NCBI GenBank assembly: GCA_029532625.1
Contig: JARFXM010000002.1
Location: 1,054,001-1,118,000, forward strand
Direction of reading: 5' to 3'
DNA length: 64,000 bases
DNA from: Lomentospora prolificans
Lineage: Eukaryota; Ascomycota; Sordariomycetes; Microascales; Microascaceae
Shown: piece by piece, positions 12,301 to 24,500 of the stretch
Layout: every line of letters begins with the position of its first letter
Numbering within the stretch: position 1 is the first letter of the stretch
Notes under the pieces: model-generated
Databases searched by the model: none
Seen by the model: only the letters and a program-made list of their open reading frames with translations
Told to the model about the DNA's origin: nothing
Program-made: the position numbers and the translations under genes

Positions 12301-13683
12301 AAGCTCGCTGAAGTCGAAAAACAGCTAGAAACACAGCTGAGAAACGCGCGTCATCTGCAAATACTCGCACCGATTCAGGCAAAGACGCGTGAGCAGGTGC
12401 TCTTGGCGGCAGCACGCATGTCTGCACAGCTCAAATGGACTCGGATGGAAATATGGCAATTACGGTGTCATCGAGATATTCTAGTCCAAGATCTTGAAGA
12501 GGAACGTATGACACTGGGATCTCCGAACGCTTCAGCCAACATACTTTCGGGCGAACGGTCACAATCTTCAGGCCCAGCACCAAATCCAGCCTCTGATGCC
12601 TCAGCAACTCCCGACAAACGGGACAACGCTCCGACTACAAATAATGCCTCCGAACAAATCGACACTTTAACTACCCCGGTTGATTCTCCCTTGCGCCCTC
12701 AACCCCCTAATGGTTCTCGGCCTCGCAGAAGGTCCGAAACAGAAAGCGTAAGGAAATCTTCGATTTCCAGCGGAATCGCTTCACCCGCCCCCCAGGCACC
12801 CTTCGCCTCATCCGTCACGACCAGTGCGGAAAGGGAATTTATAGGTAGCCAATCTTCTGGAAATGCTCCACATGACCACATGGATGATGGTGAACGCGAC
12901 CTATTAGAGCAGGCTGGCCTTCTTAAGACTCAGTCGCGGAGAGTCTCTGATACACCTGGGCATACCATCGAAGCCGGCGACCGGCGTGACCACGCATCTC
13001 CTGGTGAAAAGGGGGAGCGAAACAAAATTCGAAGAAGCCTTCAACGCACTCTAAGAGAAAGTGCCGGTCACCTTTCACATCAGCGCATTAAAAAAGGCAA
13101 AGATATTCTCTCCGGAGGCTCACTAGAAGATGATTCAGCTGACCATAAGCTAACTCGTGGAACGGGGAGCTTTGTCGTCCACGGGAAGAAGGCTTCGGTA
13201 ATCAACTTCGGATCCGAATTAAGAACACTATCGCCGGACGAGAAATTGCGGGCCAAACAACAAGCCCTGCGGGATGATCAACAGCAGGATCGCTCACAGC
13301 GTTCGCTCTCCTGCACTAGTGGCGATGATGACTTTCACTCAGTAAACGGTGATAGCGTTGAGTGGGGCGAACGGAGAGAGTCGACTGCAAGTGCGAGTAC
13401 GGCAACAGCAAGAAGTTTCCGGGAGCTCCATCGCAAATATTCACGATCCGCTTCTGCCGGCGGCCGCCTTGCTGCTCCTTCAGATGAGGACAGCGAAGTG
13501 GCGTTGAGCTTCTCTGACGGCGGTCGTGGCACACCCCTACCTCCCATCGATCATGATTCAAGTGAGTGCGAAGATGACCCTCCGACTGATGCCGCACGAC
13601 ATCTATCCCAATATTTTACGCCAAGTTCGGACCCAGCGACCCCCAATAGCATAGAAAATGGTGAGGCTATAGATCACCTATAG
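9376..13683 (+). CDS. Sec7-domain Arf guanine nucleotide exchange factor with PH domain
   Basis: Activates Arf/Arl GTPases in Golgi or endosomal traffic. Exons are 9376-9769 and 9872-13683; the 102-nt intron begins GTATGT and has a GCTAAC branch site. The product is 1,401 aa. Residues 1-460 are disordered and rich in Ser/Pro/Thr. The Sec7 domain spans about 464-616; the catalytic glutamic finger is Glu529 in LPRETQQIDR, and motif 2 is FIAFSLLILHTDVFN. A PH domain follows at about 736-866 (KVGLLWRKDAKKK to EMNDWLAKLNYAAAF). A predicted helical stretch lies near 890-985, and the C-terminal 400 residues are disordered. The order Sec7-PH in a large protein resembles yeast Syt1 and its fungal relatives rather than Sec7 or Gea1/2. 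I leave the symbol blank because orthology cannot be tested here. Confidence 0.93.
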
Positions 13684-14054
13684 GGCATCCTAGAAATGAA
13701 GGTCAAGAAATCACTTCTGTTGTGCTCGGCATTGTCGATAATGTAGTTTTAATTTCGGTTGTTCGAAGCGTTGCGAGCAGGCGGTAGTGGCCGGATCCTA
13801 TCTTACTTCATGTCTTGTTATCAGATGATTAGAGGTCACTCATCGCGGACCACTATCCACTTTATTTTTCAGACAACCTAGACCCGTATATTTGACACGT
13901 AAAGATGTTAGACAAGCAATCACTTGATGCCAAACGAGAACGGTGGTCGGACTACATCGACTTGTTGCTGAAGCCAAAACAATCACAGGAACAGTGGCAG
14001 CAAGTCAGTCAACAGTAAAAAGAAGGAGTCCTAGATTTTTATGCCCTTGGGTGC
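13684..14054. other. Convergent intergenic region SEC7-SRP72
   Basis: About 370 bp between convergent genes, holding the two 3' UTRs. I see no separate feature. Confidence 0.5.
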
Positions 14055-16041
14055 TTATTTTCTCCCCTTGCGTTTTTTCTTTGGTGCCGCAGAGGCGGCC
14101 TTTTCCACTTTGACCGCTCCGGCACCACCAACGAGTTCAATAGTCTCTTCCTTGACAACTCCTCCCTGTGTAGCCTCGGCCGTCCTCTTCTTCCCCTTTT
14201 TCCCTTTCGGGCGATACGACGATCGGTCTCGAAGCGGAAGCCAACGCTCGGGATCTAAAGGCTTCCCTGTTTCTGCCCCTTCGACCAGCTTTCGCCGTCT
14301 CCGTTTAGCTGGTTTTTCGCCATCGCCCGAGAAGGTGCGTTTGACTTGCGCGGTTGTGGCTGAAGGCAACACCACACCACCACTTAAAAGTGAGTTGACA
14401 TTGATCCCGTCAACCAGATTCTCAATCGGGAGAAGCTGGGTAGCAGTAGGCGCGCGGTCAGATCCTACAATCGAAGCCACAAATCCGGCCTCCGCAATGT
14501 CATCTTTTGGTTCCTTTTCTAGCAACACTTTAAACGCAGGCGACGCAAGCTGGACCTCTGCTAAAGTAGGTGACCTGATTAACCATAGTCCAATTCCTCG
14601 GAGAAGAGAATTCGGAAGCTCTTCAGGTGTGTTTTTGCAAGCTACCGCCAGTCTTGACAGATACGCTGAAATGGACTTATGCCTTCCTTGTGACTTATAA
14701 AGAGAAACTAGAAGCGCGGCTAGCCCTGGCGTAAAGCGAAGCTGCTTTTGCTCCGTGGAGCCGGCAGAATCAAGCTGAGAAACATAATTCTCCACAAGCC
14801 TACACGCGGCACTCAGGTTTTTTTCCCGGAGGCACAACTCTACTGTCGTTAGGAGGAGGCCAAGATCAGAGGGTTGATCCTTGAGGAGTTCTTGGCACGT
14901 AGTGACTGGAGAGGTTTTGGAGGGCAGCCGGAGTAATGCGGCCACGTTTAGCGCCGAAAGGCGGTTTACGTAGCCGGACATACCCGGCGCCAACTTGCTG
15001 AGCGTCGATGTTGTTCGTCTCCGAACTCCGGCAAATTTGCGACAATCCAAATCCAAAGTTAACTCCAAAAGCTCGAGCAACTCTCGCTGATAACCGAAAA
15101 GTTTCGACCTTTCTTTCGCTGTTTCTAGCTCGTGAACCATTCGTTCAGTGAGATAAGGGCTTATTTCATCAGGCGAGGCGAGAGTTGAGTTGAGCTTCCG
15201 GAGAAATGCGGAATCGACGTCACAGCTTCTACATTCTTAGGCATTAGCGCTCATGAAACGATTCCGGGAGGATAGGGACGGGCACGCACAAAGACGGGTT
15301 AATGGATCGATAAACGTCAGCTGCTTCCTTCAAAAGACCCTTTCGGAAGTAGATATATCCAAGCTGGACAAGTATAGGCACCATTTCTTCCTCTTTTTCC
15401 TGGTCCGACAGCTCCTCAGACGAGTCACAAAGCTGTTTTGCTAGGGAAATTGAGCGCAAGGCTTCGTCATAAAATCCATTAGAGATGTGGACACAGGCCG
15501 CATTGTACGCCACTTCGAACGTGTCCGGGCGGCCGAGGTCATCTCGTGACCGCTGCGAGGTTCTGCCGGCTCGTTGGCGCAGCTGTGCCAATACGGCTAG
15601 TTCGTTGATATTCAAGTCATGACCCTCTTCATGATCAGATGAATCCGCCGATAAGAGCTCATATGCTTTGCTCGCCTCCGTAAATTTCTCGGCCCGGTAT
15701 GCGACTTGGGCTTCCAGATGGAGCACGCTTCGCTGACCCGACGATAGGGCAGGCTGCAAATATTCCCGAGCTTTCGACAGATTCCCACTTTTGTAGTGGG
15801 CGTAAGCACTCTCGAGTGGGCATTGCCTGTGGAATTCGGCGCCTCCCTCATCTATCACTCGGATGGCGTCTTCGAAACGGTCCAGCTTAAGCAGGGCGAC
15901 GACTTTAGTGTGTCGAATGGCATGGTCTTGGGGGATAGACTCAAGAGCCGCGGTTGTGGTCTTCAATATTTCGTCATGGTCCTCAATGGAGATGGCTTTG
16001 ACGAGGGCATTTAGAGTCCCAGTAGAAGCTCTCGCTGCCAT
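14055..16041 (-). CDS. SRP72: Signal recognition particle subunit SRP72
   Basis: Scaffold protein of the signal recognition particle. It binds SRP68 and 7S RNA and supports co-translational targeting to the ER. Minus-strand exons are 16041-15290 and 15228-14055; the 61-nt intron begins GTGCGT and ends AATGTAG, and the splice restores the frame as YRSINPSL-SCDVDSAFL. The product is 641 aa. Residues 1 to about 470 are helical TPR-type repeats (for example AYAHYKSGNLSKAREYL). The SRP72 RNA-binding signature PLDPERWLPLRDRSSYRPK begins at residue 574. The tail is Lys-rich and ends KKKRKGRK. The start is the ATG at 16041, reading MAARASTG. It is divergent from the NCBP3-like gene across 680 bp. Identification is secure from the signature. 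Confidence 0.95.
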
Positions 16042-16721
16042 GTTTGCGGTCAAATGGTGGTGACAAGCGGGAATCTAAAATCCTCTCGCGGGGCCATTTA
16101 CCCCACTGTGCGTGTCGAGGTTGATATGATGCATACAATTCAGGTTCAACTTCGCCCTGCTTAGTCATGGTTGTGGTCAACACATGGATGACATTCAGGA
16201 CTAAGGCTTGAGGGCACTAGACCAGAGATATGCTGAAGTCGTACATCTAGGGGAATGCCCGAGTTTCTTAGGTACGTGACAGCCTCTTTATAGCACACCC
16301 CGGCTGTCCGTGAGCTCCTTATCGAGAGCACAATCTATCGTGGTGAGAAGATGTTCAACGGTCCAGAACAGACTCTAGGAGGTCTGCGATGATGTAAACC
16401 CAGCGCAGCGTCCGAGTGTTTCTACCGGGCTGGATGTGACGTTATGGAAGTAAGTGCTGAAACAGACCCTACAAGTATATGAGACAATTAGCCTTATTTT
16501 CCATTGGGAGTATCGAATATGTGACGGGACTCGCCGATGGTGAGCATCAAGTCCCGTGGTGGTTGAATGGCAATATGCTCCGGGAGATTCTCGGTTGTTT
16601 GAAACTGGGACATCACCCTCATGCTGTGCGCATCCGTTCCCGGAATGCTTCAACTATACTACAAACCAAGCATGGCTGGTAATTGTCATTCTCCGTCTTT
16701 GCACCAACCTAGGCTATAAAA
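16042..16721. promoter_or_regulatory. Divergent promoter region SRP72/NCBP3-like
   Basis: 680 bp between two outward-facing start codons, expected to carry both promoters and 5' UTRs. I recognise no conserved box, tRNA or repeat in it. Confidence 0.5.
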
Positions 16722-18011
16722 ATGGATTGGGATGTCGAGATGGACGAGGGGCCACATTTGGATGGTACCCACTCAATAGCTGACTACGAAGTTCGTCTCG
16801 CCTACCAGCCCTTCTCCCCCGGCAAGTGATTAACATTTTCCGCTCTTTAGGATCCTAAGACCGCGTCAAACCCAGCTGAGGTTGCAGTAAATGACTCAAC
16901 GCGAAGGGATAATACTGAGACCCAGGATAATGTCGTGGTTCCCACCAAACTTCATATTCGAGGACTTGATATCTTGACGACCGAAGACATAAAGACTTAT
17001 GTTCGAGACCATACCAGCCCAATTAACAGGGTCGAGTGGATTGATGATACATCGGCAAATATCGTCTTCAGCTCTGAAGACGCGGCCCAGGATGCCTTGT
17101 CTGCTTTGAGCGCCATCCCAATAGCCGATCCCACGCAGTTGCCAATTTTGGAATGCATTCCAGCGAAGCCTTACGGGGCCAAGCCCGAGGTTCAATTACA
17201 GATCCGTTTTGCTGTATCGACAGACAAAAAGCAGGTTGGAGCGTCGTCGAGGAGCCGCTTTTACTTACTTCACCCCGAATATGATCCTGAAGAGCGTCGG
17301 AGACACGACCGATCGCGGTACCGCGACCGGGATTCGACGGACACGAGACGTTACCGGGATTCGAGAAGAAGGCATGACTTCAACGACACAAGTGAATATC
17401 CGGCCTACGACGAAACTTTTTACGACGACAAGGAAACTGGGGAAGACCTACACTCTCGGAGCCGCAGTGATCTAAGAAACCGGGACCTGCCTGATGCCGA
17501 CAGAGAGTCGCGCCTGGGCAACCAAGCTCCGCAGTATTTGAGGGAACGTAACGAAACGAAGGAACTATTCCCCCAACGGCGTCGTGATACCAGGCTGCGA
17601 TCTCGGTCCGCATCTCCCCGCCGCGACGTAGACAAGTCTGCCGCAGGAGAACATTCCCATCGGAATAGAGCAAGGGCAATGCAAGTCAAACATGATCTTG
17701 CCACCGTGGATCAGGCTAAAGAGCTCTTCCCTTCAAAGCTTTCCGCATCGAGTGCAAAACTCGCCCAGTTGGATCAGCTTGAGTCTGCAACGAAAGCTAC
17801 ATCACTTGACGGCGCAGATTCGCTGCACATCCGAGGCGTTGCCTCTCAGGCCAGCCCTTCGTCTGGCTTTACAATCAAAGGTGCTTCATCCGTCAAAGTC
17901 AAGGAACTTTTCCCTAGCAAATTTGGCGGTAGTGTCGATGATGACCTCTTCCCGGATAAGCTCGAGGGAAGAAATCGTCGACGACAGAAGGCCGAGGACT
18001 TATTCCATTAA
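16722..18011 (+). CDS. NCBP3-like (DUF2414) RNA-binding protein with repeated ELFP motifs
   Basis: Likely nuclear mRNA-associated protein related to animal NCBP3, the alternative cap-binding partner. Exons are 16722-16790 and 16851-18011; the 60-nt intron begins GTTCGT and has a GATTAAC branch region. The product is 409 aa. Exon 1 encodes an acidic start (MDWDVEMDEGPHLDG). A degenerate RRM lies at about 55-125: LHIRGLDILTTEDIKTYV, then VEWIDDTSANIVF, which matches the NCBP3 family core. Residues 160-300 are rich in Arg, Asp and Ser (RS/RD-like). The C-terminal part repeats KELFP at 260, 313 and 374, DDLFP at 387 and EDLF at 405, with IRG/IKG boxes between them. Family membership is confident; biochemical function is inferred from animal homologs. 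Confidence 0.85.
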
Positions 18012-20681
18012 GCCTGGCTTTAAGCCTTGCAGTCTGTGTGGATATGTCTTGTCAGCGTTCTCCACTACGTAGCTCGCACTATTTGGTAGTATAGGGTGGC
18101 GAGTGAGATCGGGTTTAGCCATTGAGCGGCGAGTTCTAGTCAATGCGGTGCGTAGCGGAGAGAGTAGCTACCTTCATGGGGCTAAAATGAGTGCGGCCGA
18201 TAGGACCGGAGCGGCCGCAAAGCTATCCTCATCTCACGCTTCGCCTATATCCCGAGGACCCTGGCCCTCATGTCCATTCACGGGCGCTGGCGATGGGCGG
18301 TTTGAGATGATAACCTGCTTCGGATTTCCAGGGTATTTAGGACCGTCCATAGGTCTTGACTTAGTAAAGGCGCGGAAGGAGTCATCAAACGTGGCCGACC
18401 TCATCTAGATCGGCGGGAACACGGCTTCCTCAGCTGATTGAAAGAAATAGTCCATTGGCATCTTCTCTAGATATGTATTAATACTAACTTCACACGAGAC
18501 TTGAATGCCAATCATTACCCCCGTTGTTTACCTTGTGAAAGTGTGTCGTCTTTTACCTACTGAGTAGCTCACAGACATTGCCAACGACTGTGCCAAGTAG
18601 TGCGTCTCTAGGTAATGCAAATGCGCACCTTCAAAGTTGTGATAATAGTCTTGTTCGCCATCCCTCGTCGCTAATATCTACGGGACTGGAGCCTATAAAT
18701 AGTGTTAAGATGGCAGGATGCTCACAGGAGAATCCATCCGTATAATACCTTGGTAAGGGGACTGAGGAAGAGATTGTCATGTGAAAAGAGGCGGGGCTGC
18801 AAGGATGCAGGATGACGGTCCTTGTAGCGCAAGACTGAGTCGTAGCCACTATAGAATAGCATTGTTATTAAGTCTCAGTAAGCAAACGGCACGTCAAGCA
18901 CAAGATAAACTTCATTTACATTTTCACCAGGGCTAGGGCCGGGACGTTTCATCTCTAGACCAAGCTACTGCCTCTCCTTCCCCCAAACTTTTGTCGCCGT
19001 TGAGGCCCATCTGCAAAGTAACCTCGGGGAACAAAGGTACAAAGGAAGTGACTTTGTGGGTAGCGGAGTACAGCTCCGATGCACTGGCGATCCCCGTCTA
19101 TGCTGCATCCAGGCCTGCAAACCAACAGTTCTCCTCAACGGCAATGAGCCGTTGGCAATTTGCGCGGCCGTTTTCAGGTCCGATAAGCGAGTCGATCGGA
19201 TCGTCCAACGTAGTGCGGCTGGCCTTTCCAGCCCCCCCCACACCACTCATCCCCGAATAGTTTAGCTTACGGTGTGGCGAGCTGGACAAGTACTAGTACC
19301 AACGGCTGGCCCAGGGTGCTAATTCTGTCCATGTACCTCGATGAACAGAGCTGTTCGTTCATTGTGCAAGAAGGCCGGAAGGGAACCAGCTCGCTCGCTG
19401 GCGATGCCTGGCACGAGGGGGTTTCAGCGGGCAATTCCAGTGTCCAGGCGAGTACTCCGAGGGCTTATTGGGAACTTGAACCATCTCTTTCCCGCCGCTG
19501 TAGGTCTCCCGGGGGCTGGGAACATATATCGGGAAGCGCCTCGATGAAGCTATTGCCCACTCATGGGTTGCTACGACATACTCAATCAGGGTGTCCGCAT
19601 TGCAACTACGAAGTACGCAAAGGTTTTGAAGACGAGGAGCGTACATGCGCTGATCGTTGTTGCAGGTCGGTTCGCCGGAAACTTAGCGTCCTTTCTTCAA
19701 AGGAGCCCAGCTCATGGTCGAAGGAGTGCGGTGCGTGTGGTTGGGTCAGCCAGGTCAGCCCCACTCCATCGTTGGCGTTTTGGATCTTAGCCGTCTACTC
19801 CAGCAGATCGACTCCAGTGCATAAACTGGTACTTGGTATCAACTTCGTGCCGGACAAGGTATTACCGACAACGGCTCGGAGTCCCATCCCTCCGATCCAT
19901 GGTCTCCCCCCTTCTCCAAGAAAAAAAAAGAAAAAAAGAAAAAGGAAAAAGGAAAAGGAGCAAGGAAAAAGAAAATGCAAGGCTTCGTACTGTTATACGG
20001 GATAGGTGGAGCTTGGAGTCAGCTAATACAAGTAGGTGCACCTTCGTCACCGAGCCATCGTCTCCAATGTCGCTCCGAGCCAGCGAGAAAACTCTCGGCA
20101 GCCATCGTCCCAAAGCCAAAACGGTTGGTGGGGTGTGTGATATGGTTACGGCTGAGCCTACCCACGGATTCCATCTGCAAGGAAAGCGCCGAACGCATAC
20201 AGTGTTTATTATAACGGAGCTAAACTGTGCTAAACCCTGCCTTGCTGCCGGCTGCGGCTGCTCCTCGTTTCTCAAGACTTTGCTTGGGATTTCCAATAAT
20301 CCCAGCCTATCGAGACACAGCACTGCTTCGCCGGAAGAGAAACACGGCCCGACAACTGTCGCATGACGGTGTTCGGAGCGCGTATCAATTCCTTCTGCCT
20401 CGTATTTTTAGTTTTTCGAGGTTGTGCAAAGCCCCAGTCTCTTTCGTCTCTCAGACCGCTCACGAAGAGCCTTGTGCTGATTGGGAGTTAAGATTTCGCG
20501 TGGCCCTTTAATGTGCGACATAGCGACATCTAGCGGCCTCCCGTCTTCGTCTTCAAAACCGGGTGTCGGAGAATGGGTACGCCAGCGCAGGTTTCCTATG
20601 CAAGCACGGATAAGTTGAATAGAAGAGAGGACGGCAACTGATTTGCAACGCCCAACTCCTCATGCTGTCGGGGCATTCGCG
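18012..20681. other. Long gene-poor stretch downstream of the Myb gene
   Basis: 2.67 kb without a recognisable gene, between the 3' ends of the convergent NCBP3-like and Myb genes. Open frames exist (for example about 100 codons at 18,103-18,408 and 243 codons at 19,274-20,005), but their translations are compositionally random, and the second ends in a low-complexity Lys-rich tail. A pure A/G tract lies at about 19,919-19,975. The stretch could hold a long 3' UTR or non-coding transcript; nothing in the sequence proves it. Confidence 0.45.
19919..19975 (+). repeat. Polypurine (A/G) tract
   Basis: About 57 bp made almost only of A with scattered G on the plus strand. It is a simple low-complexity tract that inflates the Lys/Glu content of any overlapping frame and argues against coding there. 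Confidence 0.9.
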
Positions 20682-21533
20682 TCAACGACATATCAAGGAG
20701 GCCATGGCCATCTTAGAATCGGAAGCATTGGGCGTCTCATCCTCCTTCTGGTTCTTACCGCGAGGGGATGTCGGGAGAACGGTATGGATTCCCGGAAGTT
20801 GGTCGGCGAGCGAAATTGCCGGCCTACGGTGACGAGGCTCCTCCCAGCTTTGGATAGGTGGTAGTTGCAGCCCGGGTTCTGGATTTGTGCGCGGCGAAAG
20901 GCTTCTTGTGGGACCACCACCAGCGAACGGCGATGAATACGCTGATGAATTCATGGTCTCGCGCTCTAGAGACTTCGTGCTCTTCGGGGATGACAAGCCC
21001 ATGTAATCGAAGTGGGATGTCGGGTCTGGCAGTGCAGCAGAGCCTGCAAACGATTTGCCATCCGTAGATGACAACGATGGCGGGTGTAAGGCACCGTGAA
21101 CGCCATGCGAGTGGGCAGCGTGGCCGTATTCCTGGTCGGGCAAAGCCGGTGGACTACGATATCGGGTTGTATATGCTGCCTTGAGTTGCTCGTGTCGACT
21201 CAGCTTGTTCTGCTTTCCATTCCACCAATTCTTGACGGTATTGTCGCTTCTTCCGGGTAGTCTCCGCGCAATCTCCGCCCACCGGTGCCCGATCTGACTC
21301 ACAAGTTTTTCGATGATTTCCGCTTCTTCCGGCCTGATGGGGCTGTGGTCCAGAGTAGGCTTTAGGTTTTGGTGATATCTCTCCCGACACTGCTTAGCGG
21401 AGCGGGTACCGAGCGAATGTGCAATAACGACCCAATTGGATGGTCCATGAGAGTCGACAAGCTTCAGCAACATCTGATCTTCCTGGCTGGACCACGGACC
21501 CCTTCGCAGGGTAGGCTGAAGGCTGCTCGCCAT
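20682..21533 (-). CDS. R2R3 Myb transcription factor, FlbD-like
   Basis: Sequence-specific nuclear regulator. Single exon, 283 aa, minus strand. Residues about 10-60 form repeat R2 (RRGPWSSQEDQMLLKLV, NWVVIAHSLGTRSAKQCRERYHQNL). Residues about 63-112 form R3 (EEAEIIEKLVSQIGHRWAEIARRLPGRSDNTVKNWWNG). The repeats carry the regularly spaced Trp residues of Myb domains, and the recognition helices KQCRERYHQNL and NTVKNWWNG resemble Aspergillus FlbD, a conidiation activator. The remaining 170 residues are Ser/Pro-rich and disordered, and the protein ends MAMASLICR. Orthology to FlbD is plausible but not established, so no symbol is given. Large flanking regions without other genes (2.7 kb downstream, 3.3 kb upstream) suit a regulated developmental gene. 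Confidence 0.88.
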   Translation of the reverse strand: MASSLQPTLRRGPWSSQEDQMLLKLVDSHGPSNWVVIAHSLGTRSAKQCRERYHQNLKPTLDHSPIRPEEAEIIEKLVSQIGHRWAEIARRLPGRSDNTVKNWWNGKQNKLSRHEQLKAAYTTRYRSPPALPDQEYGHAAHSHGVHGALHPPSLSSTDGKSFAGSAALPDPTSHFDYMGLSSPKSTKSLERETMNSSAYSSPFAGGGPTRSLSPRTNPEPGLQLPPIQSWEEPRHRRPAISLADQLPGIHTVLPTSPRGKNQKEDETPNASDSKMAMASLICR

Positions 21534-24500
21534 CTCGTAGGGCTCTCTAGTTGGTACTTAAGATATAGCCGTGAGCAACTTAATGTTCGTAATCCCTACC
21601 ACCATGTCAAAAATCAAAAACCCAAAGCGTGGTCTAGATTGCTACCAGAGTCGGCCTTATATACCTTTCGTGGACAACCTTTAGATTCCCCCGCCAAGGG
21701 GGGGAGTGGGTTAAACGCAATGCTGCCGAGAGCAGTTGCGTTTTATTCGGCTGTGGTTGATCGAAAAGAGAGCACAAGCTCGGCTCGAGAATGTACGGTT
21801 GTCGCAAAGGAGGACACTGGCAGTACGTAAAGCCCAAGCTCTTCGCAGACTGGCCGAAGACAGTTGGTAGGGGCTATTCTCAAAGCGCAACGCGTAAAGA
21901 TAGTATGAGGGACGAGTGGGATGGAGCTCGACAAGACGTTACCGGGTTTACGCCGCCAGTAACAACGGACAAGACGACTCCAAGGATGGTTTAATCGTTA
22001 AAATCGAGCGGTTTTTACACGAGAAGAGGTCTGGGTAGGGAGGTTCGAGGGTTGTGTGGTCTAATATGCACAACATTCGCTAACACGAAGCATCTCCGGC
22101 GCGGGGCCTGTTGGACCAAAGAGCACCGGTCAGGTTATCAAGGGTTAATCTGAGGCTCTACAACTCCACGCCTTGCCCATGATGGTATTTCTTGCCCTGG
22201 TCTGGCAATCTGGCTTTGCCTGATGTAGTGTACTTCATCCGGTAGGTGAAGGGAATCGCCTAATGCACCAGCTTTCCCGCTTTTCTTTCGTTCCTATTCC
22301 CCATCAGGGATCGAGGGACTCCAACGGCGAATTCCGCGAACCAGGGTTTAGGCACTGTTCCTAGCCGCAGCCCGACATTATGGTAGTGTCCGACGCCGTT
22401 TTGAAAAGATCGGGTGGGAGGGCAGGGCACGCCGCTACTGGGCAGGCTGTACTCCCTGTAGCCCGGGACTGCGGAACGCGCTTCAACGTCTTGAGGCACG
22501 AATGCTCGAGGACGAAGTAATAAGGTCCCTTCTCAAGAGGCAGGGTGATCTTGGTACTACGCCGGCCGTATTTCATGTGCTTCGTCGTATAGCGACATGC
22601 CAAGCCGAAGTACCTCGTCGGCGCTATGTAGCAGACCGGTTAAAACCGGCCTGTCCATCGCCCCATTGACTGACAAGTAAGGTAGAGGTACTAAATTATA
22701 CCTAGTAGTACTGGTCGGTCCTTTCCCAATAGACCCTAGCTCATGAAGCAGTCACCGAACCAGGCGGGGCAGGTTCAGCTGAAAAAAATCAGAGAGGGGG
22801 GGGAATCGTGGGTCGTTGAAGAATCACAATCCCACTTCCCTCGGTACAAAGAGACGAGATCTCCTCTTTTCACACAACTGGGTATAGCCGCTAGGGTCCC
22901 CATGGGCATCGTTTCCTCTCAGCCCTTTACAGGAAACAATCTAAGCACACGGCAAGGAACCAAAGAGAGTGGGTGTTAGTCCTGCGTCACGAATGGACAA
23001 ACCCGGCCATGTACAGTGTTTTGTTTAATTTATTCACTGTAAAAGGTCGGCTGAAAACATGGGCCCCAGACCTGCAAGCTGTCTGCAAAGCAAACCCAGC
23101 TGCGTCAGGTACCCGGTACAGATAGGATGAAGTTTTGTTTGTACGAAGTACTAGCTGCGAGTACGAAAGAACGGTTTTTCGGCGACCAAGCATGTCGCCA
23201 ATATTGACCAATAAACGAACGCCTCACTCGGGGATTATAAAGTATTGCAACTATTATAGGTCATTGGCTGGAGAGGTACGCGGGTTTGGGGGAGGGGGCG
23301 TTATCGGCGTTACGCCAGAGAGCAAGTAAAGCCAGCCGCTGTTACCGCGACCACTACCCATATGAATCGTAGGCCTTTTGTCGGCGAAATGACGCTGAGC
23401 ACGTTAGAATATTAGATGGTTATTATGATAAGGGCAGATAGTCGTATCTCACTCGTTCAAAATAAATCTCGGGAGAGTACGATGTGCAGACGCGGCCTGA
23501 ACGCTCGCCCCACTTGCCCTGGGCCAGGATGGCACTGGGAGTCGATGGCAGTTGAGCGGAGGGTGAGTTGGATCCAGGGAATTAGCGCCAACTAGTATGG
23601 ACAGGCTAACGGCGATCGGCGTCGATCGGTAGCCAGGTTAGGGCTTAAAATCAGGGGGGATTGCACCCTAATACCTGGTAATGCGGAGTAGATATACAAT
23701 GAATGGGGAGGAGAGAGTTAGCTGGTAGTATCTCGTTCCATTCGAGAGAAGAAACTAGGACGCCAACGCATAATCTCTCTCTCTCTCTTACACACAAACA
23801 CACAAACACACACACACACACACACACATCCACGCATACCCAAGCAACCCAAAACCACGCCTCGACAAGGCTTAGCGCAAATGCGAGAGGGTGGCCGGTA
23901 ATAGTAATGGACGGAATAGACGTGGAAAACGCACAGCAACTGGAAAGGATTTATTTCGGCTCACAACCAAGGGCTGCAGAATAAGGTCATAACCCATTCT
24001 CATCTGATAAGGGGCCCTACACGGCTTTACTTTATCTTTGTAGCCTGGGGGGTGGATTGTTGGGGTGTCATGGAGGTCATGGAGATGGTCAACTGAGAGC
24101 GGTCTGTCAAACCTCCCCCCCTCCCACTCTCCAAAAAAAAAATAAAAAATTGATTGGTCACTGGCGGGCTCGTAGGTGATCCGTCAGCCAGGATAAGAGG
24201 GTGGATCAAATGCTATGCCATAGATGTAGTGAGGCCATGCACGAAATGCACGAAACCCTCCGCCTGGCTAGGCCGCACCTGTATTTGCCTAGGTTCCTTC
24301 TGGCTGTGATAGGGCGACAAATCGAGCCCATAGAATGAGGGAGCCTCTACTGGCACTTGGAGCTCTCGGATGGCGAGACAAGCACTGCGCGCTCTGCTGA
24401 AATCTATCTCGAACTACAACCCCATGTATCCAGAACAATGCTCCTTTAGGCTTCCAACCTCTAGGTGAATTGGTGACCATGACCATTCCTAGAAGATAAA

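Noticed and set aside
14041..14700. 219-codon open frame on the plus strand opposite SRP72
   Set aside because: Fully antisense to the conserved SRP72 C-terminal exon; a shadow frame.
16791..16829. Read-through continuation of NCBP3-like exon 1 to a TGA
   Set aside because: Would give a 35-residue peptide only; the GTTCGT splice joins exon 1 in frame to the conserved protein.
18103..18408. 101-codon open frame on the plus strand
   Set aside because: No recognisable similarity, no splice or neighbour support; treated as chance.
19274..20005. 243-codon open frame on the plus strand
   Set aside because: Composition looks random, the C-terminal part is a translated purine tract, and no domain or family pattern is visible.
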